The translations under genes were made by a program, and so were the position numbers. A DNA stretch of 64,000 nucleotides from Stutzerimonas stutzeri (GTDB lineage: Bacteria > Pseudomonadota > Gammaproteobacteria > Pseudomonadales > Pseudomonadaceae), in the NCBI GenBank assembly GCA_002339675.1, contig DDKB01000001.1, positions 124,001 to 188,000 on the forward strand, read 5' to 3'. The notes below the pieces were generated by a model. That model was not told where the DNA came from. It worked only from the letters and a program-made list of their open reading frames with translations, and ran no database searches. Positions 6,420 to 15,083 of the stretch are shown one piece after another (position 1 is the stretch's first letter; the number at the start of each line of letters is the position of its first letter).

Positions 6420-7946
6420 ATGTCCGATCGACAGCGTTCGATGCTCCGCAACACCGGCCTCAGCTACGCCGGGCAGGCCTATGCGCTGCTCATCGGCATC
6501 CTGATCCTGCCGTTCTACCTCGGCCATCTGGGCGCCGAGGCCTACGGCCTGATTGGGTTCTTCGCCGTGATGCAGGCCTGGATGCAATTGCTCGATGCTG
6601 GCCTGTCGCCCTCGCTGGTACGCCAGATCGCCCATCTGCGCGGCCGGGCAGTCGATGCAACGACGCGCTACGAGGCCGGCCGGCTGATGCGCTCGTTCGA
6701 GCTGATTTTCGCGCCGGTGGCGGTGCTGGTCACCCTGGGCATCTATCTGGGAAGCGGCTGGATCGCGCAACGCTGGCTGCAGGCGGAGTCTCTGAGCGTC
6801 ACCACCTTGATGCAGTGCATCAGCCTGATGGGGTTGATGACGGCCCTGAAGCTCTACGCGACGCTCTACAAAAGTGGTCTCCAGGGGCTGGAGCTGCACG
6901 CCTGGCTGAACGGGGCAAACGTGCTGGTGGCGACGCTGCGCTACTTCGGCGGGTTGTTCCTGCTGGCCTTCGTCAGCCAGGCGCCGGTAGACTTCTTCCT
7001 GTTCCAGGCGGTGGTCGGCCTGATCGAGACGTCGTTATTCGCCGCCAAGGCTTATGGGCGAATGCCCACGCCGCGTCTGCTCACGGGCTTCGACTGGACC
7101 CTGGTGCAGCCGGTGCTGCCCTTCGCAGCGGGCATTTCGCTGACCTCGGTGCTGTGGATCCTGCTGACCCAGCTGGACAAGGTGCTGCTCTCCAGCGTGC
7201 TGCCGCTCACCGAGTACGGCTACTTCTCGCTGGTCGCGCTGATCACCACCGGGATCATGACGCTGATCAACCCGCTGGTGCAGACGCTGCTGCCGCGCCT
7301 GACCATGCTCGTCGCCGAAGAGCGGCTTGGCGAGATGCAGGCGCTGTACCTCAATGCAACACGGTTCGTCTGCAGTCTGCTGTTTCCCCTGGCCGGGGTG
7401 GTCGCCTTTCATGCCTACGAGCTGATCTTTGCCTGGACGGGCGACAGCGAAGCGGCGCAATGGAGCCGCACGATCCTGCCCTGGTATGTGCTGGGCAGCG
7501 CCCTGATGGCGGTCACGGGCTTTCAGTTCTACCTGCAGTACGCCCATGGCCAGTTGCGCCGGCATGTCTGGTTCAGCCTGGTCAGCGCAGCGATCAGCAT
7601 TCCGCTGGTGAGCTACGCCGCGCTCGAGCATGGCGCCTACGGGGCCGGCCTGGTCTGGTTCGGCCTGCGCCTGGTGACCCTGCTGATCTGGCCGGCCATG
7701 GTGCATCGGCACTTCGCGCCTGCCCTGCAGCGCCCCTGGCTGCGCGACATGCTGCGCATCACCGCCATGACCGGCCTGGGCCTGCTGATCAGCGAGCCAC
7801 TGTTCGCTGCCATTGCCAACGACAACCGCTTCGACATCCTCCTGGGCCTCGCAATCAGCGGCCTGATCTGCCTGACCCTGGTGGCCTTTACCTCCCGCCC
7901 CGTTGTGATGCGGCTTTACCTTCTCATGACCCGATCGAGTGTTTGA
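6420..7946 (+). CDS. Wzx-type polysaccharide flippase
   Basis: A 508-residue polytopic membrane protein with about 12-14 hydrophobic helices and the N-terminal pattern of the polysaccharide transport (PST/MATE-like) family (NTGLSYAGQAYALLIG, then LPFYLGHLGAEAYGL). It should move the undecaprenyl-linked repeat unit across the inner membrane in a Wzx/Wzy pathway. Its stop codon directly abuts the ATG of the next glycosyltransferase, so translation is probably coupled. The highly hydrophobic body makes exact helix counting uncertain. Confidence 0.85.
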   Translation: MSDRQRSMLRNTGLSYAGQAYALLIGILILPFYLGHLGAEAYGLIGFFAVMQAWMQLLDAGLSPSLVRQIAHLRGRAVDATTRYEAGRLMRSFELIFAPVAVLVTLGIYLGSGWIAQRWLQAESLSVTTLMQCISLMGLMTALKLYATLYKSGLQGLELHAWLNGANVLVATLRYFGGLFLLAFVSQAPVDFFLFQAVVGLIETSLFAAKAYGRMPTPRLLTGFDWTLVQPVLPFAAGISLTSVLWILLTQLDKVLLSSVLPLTEYGYFSLVALITTGIMTLINPLVQTLLPRLTMLVAEERLGEMQALYLNATRFVCSLLFPLAGVVAFHAYELIFAWTGDSEAAQWSRTILPWYVLGSALMAVTGFQFYLQYAHGQLRRHVWFSLVSAAISIPLVSYAALEHGAYGAGLVWFGLRLVTLLIWPAMVHRHFAPALQRPWLRDMLRITAMTGLGLLISEPLFAAIANDNRFDILLGLAISGLICLTLVAFTSRPVVMRLYLLMTRSSV

Positions 7947-8876
7947 ATGGATATCCAAGCCAAAACCGAACAGGACCTCATGGCCGGCTGGCGAGAACGG
8001 CGAGCGCCATTGCTGAGCATCGTCTGCCTGGCCTACAACCACGCCGACTTCATCCGCGACACGCTGGACGGCTTTATCGGCCAGCAGACGGACTTCCCGT
8101 TCGAGGTGATCGTCCACGACGATGCCTCGACGGACGGCACCGCGGCGATCATCGCCGAGTACTCGGCGCGCTACCCGAATGTGATCCGGCCGATCTACCA
8201 GCGGGAAAACCAGTATCAGAGAGGCGTTCCGTTCAGCACCGCGCTTTTTGCGCAGGCCGGAGGCAAGTACATCGCCTATTGCGAAGGCGACGACTACTGG
8301 ACGGACCCGCGCAAGCTGCAGCTCCAGGTCGACTTTCTCGAGGCGCACCGCGACTACGTGATGACCTACCACGACGCCTTCATGTTCAACAGCCAGGGCG
8401 TGGTGCGCAGTCCGCACCTGCAGGGCCGGCTGCGCCGCGATGCCAGTGCCCGCGACCTGAAGCGGGCCCGCTCGGTGTCGACGCTGACCGTCTGCTTTCG
8501 CAACCTGATCCATGAGCTGCCCCCTGAGCTGCATGGCGTCGAAGTGCTCGATATCTGCTGGTGGTCCCTGCTCGGTGCCCACGGCAAGGGCAAGTTCATG
8601 GCCGAAATCGAGCCGGCGGCCTACCGCGTACACGAGGGCGGCATCTTCTCCATGCGCAGCAGCAAGCAGCGCATCCAGATGACCATGCATGCGTACTACT
8701 GCTTGGCGCGCTATTACCAGCGGATCGGCGACGCCTCGCTCTACGAATATTTCTTGACCCAGGTCTTCGCCCAGGCGCTGGCCTCGATCTCGCCAATGAG
8801 CAAGCTGGCGGCACTGGGTCAAGTGTTTCAGAACATCAGCGTCAACCTGTTTCGCCGCCTGACGCCAGGCGCATGA
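7947..8876 (+). CDS. Family 2 glycosyltransferase
   Basis: 309 residues with a GT-A fold: LLSIVCLAYNHADFIRDTL at the N-terminus, VIVHDDASTDGT for nucleotide-sugar binding and CEGDDYWTDPRKLQLQ as the DXD metal site. It is expected to add one sugar to the lipid-linked repeat unit on the cytoplasmic face. The start immediately follows the flippase stop (TGAATG). Donor and acceptor cannot be inferred. Confidence 0.88.
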   Translation: MDIQAKTEQDLMAGWRERRAPLLSIVCLAYNHADFIRDTLDGFIGQQTDFPFEVIVHDDASTDGTAAIIAEYSARYPNVIRPIYQRENQYQRGVPFSTALFAQAGGKYIAYCEGDDYWTDPRKLQLQVDFLEAHRDYVMTYHDAFMFNSQGVVRSPHLQGRLRRDASARDLKRARSVSTLTVCFRNLIHELPPELHGVEVLDICWWSLLGAHGKGKFMAEIEPAAYRVHEGGIFSMRSSKQRIQMTMHAYYCLARYYQRIGDASLYEYFLTQVFAQALASISPMSKLAALGQVFQNISVNLFRRLTPGA

Positions 8877-8922
8877 CCGCGCCTCGCCGCGCTGATAGCG
8901 ATCGCTCAAGGAAGGAACCGCA

Positions 8923-11133
8923 ATGACCGTTATGGCCCGCTCGTCTCTGGATTACGACGTCGACAACCGCATCGACCTGGCACGCATTCTGCGCGTGGCA
9001 TTCGATCACAAACGCCTGATCGGCCTTATCACCACGTTCTTCGCGCTGCTGGGCGTGGCTTACGCCATTGTCGCCACCCCGGTCTACGAGGCGACGGCGA
9101 TGATCCAGATCGAGCCGAAGAAGGCCGGTATCACCGGCGTGCCCGAGTCCGTGCCGCGGCCCAATTCGGTCTCGCAGGCGGTCACCGAGATCGAGCTGAT
9201 CAAGTCGCGCTCGGTGTTGGGACGCACGGTCAACGACCTCAAGCTCTACATCGACGCCCGGCCCCGCTACGTGCCGCTGCTTGGCAGCTACCTGGCGCGC
9301 CAGCATGACCCGGTCAAGGACGGTGCCCTCGCCGAGCCCCTGCTGGGCCTGTCCCGTTACGCCTGGGGCGGCGAGAAGCTGGACGTCTTCCAGTTCGACG
9401 TGCCGGAGGCCTATCTCGGCGAGCGCCTCACGCTGCGCGCCGGGCCGGCCAACGCATTCAGCCTGTACGACGATGACGAGAAACTGCTGCTCAGTGGCCG
9501 CACTGGCGAAACCGTGCAACGTGACGGCTTCACCCTGCAGATCGCCGAATTGATCGCCCGCCCCGGCACCGAATTCAGGGTGGTGCGCAACCGCCCGCAG
9601 ACCACGGCGCTGGACTACCAGAAGCGCCTGAAGGTGGGCGAAGCGGGCAAGGATTCGGGCATCGTTTACCTCAGCCTGGAAGATCCGGACCCGGAGAAAG
9701 CCAACCGGGTGCTCGACCAGATCAGCCGCCTGTACGTGCGCCAGAACATCGAGCGCAGCTCCGCCGAGGCCGCGCAGCGACTGGAGTTCCTGCGTTCGCA
9801 GGTGCCGCTGGTGCGCAAGGAGCTGGAAAAGGCCGAAGCCGCGCTCAACGACTACCAGACCAGCGCCCAGTCGGTGGACATCAGCATCGAGACCAAGGGC
9901 GTGCTCGACCAGATCGTGGCGCTGGAAGCGCAGATCTCCGAGTACAACCTCAAGCGCACCGAATACAACCAGCTCTACACGCCCGAGCACCCGACTTACC
10001 AGACGCTGCTGACCAAGATCAATCAGTTGCAGAAGCAGAAGGAGGGTCTGATGGCCAAGGTCAACACCCTGCCGATGACCCAGCAGGAGCTGCTGCGCCT
10101 GAACCGCGACATGCAGGTGACCACCCGCACCTATACCCTGCTGCTGGACAAGGCCCAGGAACAGGACATCCTGCGGGCCGGGACCATCGGCAACGTGCGG
10201 GTGATCGACAGCGCCTACGCCGTGGTGGAAAAACCGGCCAAGCCGATCAAGCCGCTGGTGGTGCTGGTCGCCGTGTTTGCCGGGCTGCTGGCGTCAGCGC
10301 TGGTGATCCTGTTGCGCCAGGTGTTCTACCGCGGCATCGAAAGCCCCGAAACCATCGAGCACCTGGGCGTACCGGTGTATGCCGCGCTGCCCTTCTCCGC
10401 CAAGCAGGACGCGCTATACCGGCTACGCAAGCTGCGCGACGGCCGCAGCAAACTGCTCGGCAGCACCGACCCGGCGGACCTGGCCATCGAGTCCCTGCGC
10501 AGCCTGCGTACCAGCCTCAAGTTCGCCATGCTCGAAGCGCGCAACCAGGTGCTGGTGATCACCAGCCCGACGCCCTCGGTGGGCAAGTCCTTTGTTTCCA
10601 GCAATCTGGCCTCGGTGATCGCCCAGTCCGGCCAGCGCGTGCTGCTGATCGACGCCGACATGCGCCGCGGCTACCTCGCCGGGGTGTTCGGCCTGACGCC
10701 GCGCAACGGGTTGTCCGACGCGTTGGCCAGCGGGCTGCACCTGGCGGCGGTGGTGGCCAAGACCGACCAGGCCAACCTACACGTCATCGTCAGCGGCCAT
10801 TCGGCGCCCAACCCGTCCGAGCTGCTGATGCATGACAACTTCGCCCGTCTGTTGAAGGAGGCCGAGCGCGAGTACGACTTCATCGTCATCGACACGCCGC
10901 CGGTCCTGGCGGTGACCGATGCGGTGCTGGTCGCGCAGCAGGCCGGTACCTGCCTGCTGGTGGCGCGCTACGGGCTGAGCACCGCCAGCCAGATCGAGGC
11001 GTCCAAGCGGCGCCTGGCGCAGAACGGCGTGCTGCTCAAGGGCGCGATTCTCAACGGCATCCGGCGCAAGGCCTCGAGCTCCGCCTACGACACCGGTGCC
11101 TACGGCTACTACAGCTACTCACAGAAGGCCTGA
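8923..11133 (+). CDS. Wzc-type polysaccharide co-polymerase / tyrosine autokinase
   Basis: 736 residues combining an N-terminal Wzz chain-length domain and a C-terminal BY-kinase. The first membrane helix is near 33-54, followed by a periplasmic coiled-coil region (about 270-400) and a second helix near 445-465. Walker A is SPTPSVGKS (about 548-556), Walker A' is LLIDADMRRG and Walker B is FIVIDTPPV (about 652-660). The last 20 residues carry a Tyr cluster (YDTGAYGYYSYSQKA) for autophosphorylation. AAGGAAGG precedes the start. It should control polymer length and export. No partner phosphatase (Wzb) or exporter (Wza) lies in the window. Confidence 0.9.
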   Translation: MTVMARSSLDYDVDNRIDLARILRVAFDHKRLIGLITTFFALLGVAYAIVATPVYEATAMIQIEPKKAGITGVPESVPRPNSVSQAVTEIELIKSRSVLGRTVNDLKLYIDARPRYVPLLGSYLARQHDPVKDGALAEPLLGLSRYAWGGEKLDVFQFDVPEAYLGERLTLRAGPANAFSLYDDDEKLLLSGRTGETVQRDGFTLQIAELIARPGTEFRVVRNRPQTTALDYQKRLKVGEAGKDSGIVYLSLEDPDPEKANRVLDQISRLYVRQNIERSSAEAAQRLEFLRSQVPLVRKELEKAEAALNDYQTSAQSVDISIETKGVLDQIVALEAQISEYNLKRTEYNQLYTPEHPTYQTLLTKINQLQKQKEGLMAKVNTLPMTQQELLRLNRDMQVTTRTYTLLLDKAQEQDILRAGTIGNVRVIDSAYAVVEKPAKPIKPLVVLVAVFAGLLASALVILLRQVFYRGIESPETIEHLGVPVYAALPFSAKQDALYRLRKLRDGRSKLLGSTDPADLAIESLRSLRTSLKFAMLEARNQVLVITSPTPSVGKSFVSSNLASVIAQSGQRVLLIDADMRRGYLAGVFGLTPRNGLSDALASGLHLAAVVAKTDQANLHVIVSGHSAPNPSELLMHDNFARLLKEAEREYDFIVIDTPPVLAVTDAVLVAQQAGTCLLVARYGLSTASQIEASKRRLAQNGVLLKGAILNGIRRKASSSAYDTGAYGYYSYSQKA

Positions 11134-11195
11134 TCGCAGGCACGCCGCGGCCACGCCCGCGCGCATGCCACCGACCACCACGCGAGGGACCCGCC

Positions 11196-11939
11196 ATGCT
11201 CAGAACTGCCGCAATGATGCAGCCCTACCTGTTCCCCTACCTGGGCTATTTCCAGCTGATCGCCCGCAGCGACGCGTTCGTGCTGGGCGACGACCTGCAG
11301 TACGTCAAGGCCTCGTGGATCAACCGCAACCGCATCCTGGTCAACGGACAGCCGAAGCTGGTGACCTTTTCCCTGCGCCATGACGATCCCTACCTGTCGA
11401 TCAACCAGCGCTGGCTCAGCGACGACTTCGAGGCGCACGCCGGACGGCTGCTCAAGACGCTGGCATTCAGCTACGCCCGGGCGCCGCACAAGACCGAAAC
11501 CCTGGCCTTGCTGACCCGCATCCTCGCCAGCCCGGAACGCAACCTGGCGCGCTTCGCCGAACAATCCATCCGCGCCCTGTGCGCGCATCTGGAGATCGAG
11601 ACGCCGATCCACCTGGGTTCCGACATGGGCCTGCCGGCGCGCATGGACAAGCAGGAACGCGTGGTGCGCATCGCTCACCGGCTCGGTGTCGAGCAGTACA
11701 TCAACCCTATCGGCGGTACGGCGCTGTACTGCCCGTCCTACTTTCGCGCGCAGGGGCTGGTGCTGCGCTTCCTGCGCATGGACGAGCTGAGCTACCCGCA
11801 GTTCGGCCAGCCGTTCGTGCCCTCGCTGTCGATCATCGACGTGCTGATGTTCAACGGCCGCAGCGGTACCCGGGCGCTGCTCGATCGCTTCTCGCTGGTC
11901 GAGGGGCAGCCGCATTCGGGGGCGCTCCAACGGGCGTGA
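11196..11939 (+). CDS. WbqC-like protein
   Basis: 247 residues matching the WbqC family: MMQPYLFPYLGYFQLIARSDAFVLGDDLQYVKASWINRNRIL is diagnostic in composition (QPxYxPxxGYF, D-x-x-QY, W-x-NRN). Members occur in O-antigen and exopolysaccharide clusters and have been proposed to act in amino-sugar or acyl transfer; the precise reaction is not established to my knowledge. It fits the presence of an amino-sugar aminotransferase in this operon. GAGGGA precedes the ATG. Confidence 0.8.
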   Translation: MLRTAAMMQPYLFPYLGYFQLIARSDAFVLGDDLQYVKASWINRNRILVNGQPKLVTFSLRHDDPYLSINQRWLSDDFEAHAGRLLKTLAFSYARAPHKTETLALLTRILASPERNLARFAEQSIRALCAHLEIETPIHLGSDMGLPARMDKQERVVRIAHRLGVEQYINPIGGTALYCPSYFRAQGLVLRFLRMDELSYPQFGQPFVPSLSIIDVLMFNGRSGTRALLDRFSLVEGQPHSGALQRA

Positions 11940-11993
11940 TGCCCCGGGCCACACCACACACGGATTTCGTAGACGCTCTGGAAGGCAATAGAT

Positions 11994-12533
11994 ATGGATG
12001 CGCCCGTCAACAACCCACGCTGGTACCTGCTGCAAACCCGACCACGCCAGGAATGTCGTGCTGAAGAGCACTTACGCCGGCAACACTTCGAGTGCTACCG
12101 CCCACAGAAACCGCCAGCGGCGGGCCACGGCAAGGCGCAGGAAGCCCTGTTCCCCGGCTACCTGTTCATCCGTCTCGATGCGCAGCGGGACAACTGGTAC
12201 CCGATCCGCTCGACCCGCGGCGTGGCCCGCGTGGTCGCCTTCGGTGGCGAACCCGTTCCGGTCAGAGACGAACTGATCGAGCAGCTGCGTCAGCGCCTGG
12301 CGACCGAACCCAGCCGGAGCGAGCCGCTGCCCTTTAAACCCGGCGACCGGGTGCAGCTCAACGGTGGCAGCTTCCAGGACCTAGAGGCGATTTTTGTCTG
12401 CCGCGACGGAGAAGCGCGCGCGGTCATCCTGCTCAACCTGCTGCAACGCGAGCAGAAGGTACGCGTTCCGACCCGCTACCTCAGTGGCGGGCCTTGCCAT
12501 CGAGCGGCAGCGCCTGCCTGCAAAGCCGACTGA
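11994..12533 (+). CDS. rfaH: Transcription antiterminator RfaH (NusG paralogue)
   Basis: 179 residues. The NGN domain (RWYLLQTRPRQECRAEEHLRRQ..., then LFPGYLFIRLD and STRGVARVVAFGG) and a C-terminal KOW domain (FKPGDRVQLNGGSFQDLEAIF, then EARAVILLNLL) follow E. coli RfaH closely. RfaH loads onto RNA polymerase at ops sites, suppresses Rho and intrinsic termination and recruits ribosomes to long cell-surface operons. Here the gene is the seventh of the operon whose leader carries an ops element (4207-4218), which suggests positive autoregulation. In enterobacteria rfaH is normally unlinked to its targets. Confidence 0.9.
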   Translation: MDAPVNNPRWYLLQTRPRQECRAEEHLRRQHFECYRPQKPPAAGHGKAQEALFPGYLFIRLDAQRDNWYPIRSTRGVARVVAFGGEPVPVRDELIEQLRQRLATEPSRSEPLPFKPGDRVQLNGGSFQDLEAIFVCRDGEARAVILLNLLQREQKVRVPTRYLSGGPCHRAAAPACKAD

Positions 12534-12547
12534 TCACGGAGCCTGTG

Positions 12548-13807
12548 ATGAAAATACTGATCTTGCACAGCCTGTATGCGCCGCATATCGGCGGAGGTGC
12601 GGAGGTCGTGGTCCGCCAACTGGCCGAAGGACTGCAGGCAAGAGGTTGCTCGGTAGTGGTGCTCGCCACCGGGCCGGAGCCCGGCCTGAACCCGGAGCAC
12701 GTCGGCAATGTGCTGGTTTACCGCGCCGGCTTGAGCAACCTCTACTGGCACTTCACCCAGGCCAAGCCCAACCCCCTGCTGCGCCTCGGCTGGCATTACC
12801 GGGACCGCTACAACCGACGCATGCGCCACTATGTGCGTGAGGTCATTGAGCACGAAGAGCCGGACCTGGTGCTGTGCAACAACCTCGTCGGCTGGTCGAT
12901 CTCAGCGTGGGATGAGATCCATGCGGCCGGGCTACCCATCGTGCAGGTGCTGCACGACCTGTACCTGCTCTGCCCAAAGGACACCATGTTCAACAAGGGG
13001 CGCAGCTGCGAGCGCCAATGCGGACTGTGCGCGGCCTTTCGCCATCGGCATGCGCCAGCGTCAGAGCAGGTCAGCGCCGTGATCGGGGTCAGCCGTTTCG
13101 TCCTGGAGCGGATCACCGCCGAAGGCTTCTTCGGACGAGCCAGCCAGCATGTCGTGTACAACTGCATCGACGCCGACGCCAGCCGCCAGGCCATGCCACG
13201 GGTTCAACACAGCGGCCTGCTGCGCTTCGGCTATATCGGCACGCTGTCCGCAAACAAGGGAGTGAGCTGGCTGATCGAGCAGTTTCAGGCCCTGTCAATC
13301 AACGCCACGCTGCAGATTGCCGGTCGCGGCAAGCTGGATTACGAAGCACAACTCATGGCGCTCGCCGATCCGGCCAAGGTGAGGTTCGTCGGTTACCAGC
13401 AATCCGAACGCTTCATGCGCGACATCGACGTGCTGGTCATTCCGTCGATATGGGCCGAGCCCTTTGGGCTGGTCGCCGTCGAGGGGTGCGCCCAGGCGCT
13501 GCCGATCATCGCCACCGAGATGGGTGGACTGCCGGAGATCATCCAGGACAACGTCAACGGGCTGTTGTGCTCGCCAAGCGACCCCGAATCACTCGGCAGA
13601 GCCATGCTCAGGCTCTATCTGGACAGCGATCTGCGTCAACGGTTGTCCGCGCATGCACGCGACAGCGTCAGCGCGTTTCTCAATACGGAACGGATGCTCG
13701 ATCAGTACGAAACGATCCTGCAGACCACGCTTCATGGCCGGAGAGCCCTCGATGAGCCCCAACGCGCTAACCCTCGCATGCCCCAGGTCGAGCCCGCTGG
13801 CGATTGA
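12548..13807 (+). CDS. Family 4 glycosyltransferase with a Cys-rich insert
   Basis: 419 residues from the ATG at 12548 (MKILILHSLYAPHIGGGAE). GT-B fold: the N-terminal Gly-rich loop, then GYIGTLSANKGVSWLIE, and the EPFGLVAVE E-x7-E motif typical of GT4 nucleotide-diphospho-sugar binding. A CERQCGLC cluster (about 157-164) may bind metal or form disulfides; related GT4 enzymes carry a similar CP...C..C insert. The frame is open upstream to 12494 inside rfaH, but alignment with family starts supports 12548. The end overlaps the next gene by 56 bases. Confidence 0.85.
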   Translation: MKILILHSLYAPHIGGGAEVVVRQLAEGLQARGCSVVVLATGPEPGLNPEHVGNVLVYRAGLSNLYWHFTQAKPNPLLRLGWHYRDRYNRRMRHYVREVIEHEEPDLVLCNNLVGWSISAWDEIHAAGLPIVQVLHDLYLLCPKDTMFNKGRSCERQCGLCAAFRHRHAPASEQVSAVIGVSRFVLERITAEGFFGRASQHVVYNCIDADASRQAMPRVQHSGLLRFGYIGTLSANKGVSWLIEQFQALSINATLQIAGRGKLDYEAQLMALADPAKVRFVGYQQSERFMRDIDVLVIPSIWAEPFGLVAVEGCAQALPIIATEMGGLPEIIQDNVNGLLCSPSDPESLGRAMLRLYLDSDLRQRLSAHARDSVSAFLNTERMLDQYETILQTTLHGRRALDEPQRANPRMPQVEPAGD

Positions 13808-15083
13808 CAAGCCCACCGTGCTGGCGCTGATCGCAGCGTCGCTGCTGGTCAGCGAGACCTTTGCCGGCGCCCTGCGCTACTACCTCGACGTGGCGGGCAT
13901 CGGTGCCCTGCTGTACCTGCCGAAGCTCGCCTGCCTGGCCGCGGTGGCGCTGGAGCTGCCTCGCGCGCGCAGCCAGGCCGGGGTCTGGCTGGTGCTCTTC
14001 GCGGTGGTGGTCTGGAGCCTGCTCGCCCTGCTGCATGGCGCGGCGCCCGGCAATGTCGGCTTCAGCGTCTTCATCTACGTGCCGCTGCTGTTCGGGCTGT
14101 TCTGCGGCCCTTACCTGGAACGCCGCACGGCGCTGCTGGGCTGGGCGATCGGCTTCTGCCTGCTGGCCTCGCTGGTCGGTGTCGCGCTGGACATGTACAC
14201 CTCGGTGCCCTGGAAGGGCTACAGCTACATGATGGGTGACGTCGAACTGACCGCCAACAAGTCCTGGGCCTTTGGCAGCACCGACCGGCTGGCCGGATTC
14301 GCCCGGATGTCGACCAACCTGGCCGTGATGATCGCCCTGTACAGCCTGTATCTGGCAGCCTTCCTGCGCATGCGACTGCTGCGCCTGATGCTCTATCCGG
14401 TCGCCTTCGTGGCGATCTACCTGACCACCAACAAGTCCACCGCCGCGGCCTACCTGCTCACCCTGGTGATGCTGTTCCTGGCGGGCTACCGGGTCCCCAG
14501 CGCAACGGCGTTCCTGCTCGTCGTGCTGACCGGCATGGCACTGCCAATCGCCAGCCTGCTGCTCAACATCCCGCAGAGCGAAGCCTACAGCGCCAGCCTG
14601 CTGGCTTCGTTCAACGACCGTCTGATCAACAGCTGGCCGAATTTCATCGACGTACTGGTCAACCAGGGTTGGGGCTGGACTGGCGCGGGGTTCGGCGCGG
14701 TAGGCAGCAGCGCGGCGGCCTTCCCCCTGGCCTGGCTGGAACTGCTGAGCATCGCCGACAACACGGCGTTGTATCTCTGGGGCATGCTCGGCGTGCTCGG
14801 CGTAGTGCTCTACCTCATGCTCTTTCCGTTGTTGCTGCGCTTGCACGACCGGGGGCCGCGCATCCGCGACGCTCTGCTGGGGATCGTGTTCTGCACCTGC
14901 CTGATCGGCTGGGCCACCGACGTGCTGGAAGTGACCACCGCCACACTGTTCCTTGGCATGGCCATCGCGCACGTGCAGTTACCGCGCCTCAGGTCCGGCA
15001 GACCCTACGAAACGACAGGGGCACCTTTGCACGACGGGTTCCGGGCTGGCACGGACCACGGCGTCAGGGGGGAGAAGCCATGA
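13752..15083 (+). CDS. Wzy-like polymerase / O-antigen ligase family membrane protein
   Basis: 443 residues with about 11 predicted hydrophobic helices and a central hydrophilic loop, in the manner of the Wzy_C/O-antigen ligase superfamily. It is the only candidate polymerase in the cluster, so it probably links repeat units in the periplasm. The start at 13752 (MSPNALTLAC) follows GGAGAG at 13739-13744. The frame is open back to 13464, but that part is a shadow of the glycosyltransferase gene. The stop overlaps the next ATG (ATGA, 15080-15083). Confidence 0.7.
   Translation: MSPNALTLACPRSSPLAIDKPTVLALIAASLLVSETFAGALRYYLDVAGIGALLYLPKLACLAAVALELPRARSQAGVWLVLFAVVVWSLLALLHGAAPGNVGFSVFIYVPLLFGLFCGPYLERRTALLGWAIGFCLLASLVGVALDMYTSVPWKGYSYMMGDVELTANKSWAFGSTDRLAGFARMSTNLAVMIALYSLYLAAFLRMRLLRLMLYPVAFVAIYLTTNKSTAAAYLLTLVMLFLAGYRVPSATAFLLVVLTGMALPIASLLLNIPQSEAYSASLLASFNDRLINSWPNFIDVLVNQGWGWTGAGFGAVGSSAAAFPLAWLELLSIADNTALYLWGMLGVLGVVLYLMLFPLLLRLHDRGPRIRDALLGIVFCTCLIGWATDVLEVTTATLFLGMAIAHVQLPRLRSGRPYETTGAPLHDGFRAGTDHGVRGEKP

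Noticed and set aside
7035..8909. 624-codon minus-strand open frame
   Set aside because: Antisense to the flippase and glycosyltransferase genes; composition is typical of third-position GC bias.
12094..12102. ops-like GGCGGTAGC on the minus strand inside rfaH
   Set aside because: Wrong strand for the operon and explained by codons for Tyr-Arg-Pro.
13464..13751. Upstream extension of the Wzy-like reading frame
   Set aside because: Lies inside the preceding glycosyltransferase gene in another frame; a good ribosome-binding site supports the start at 13752.
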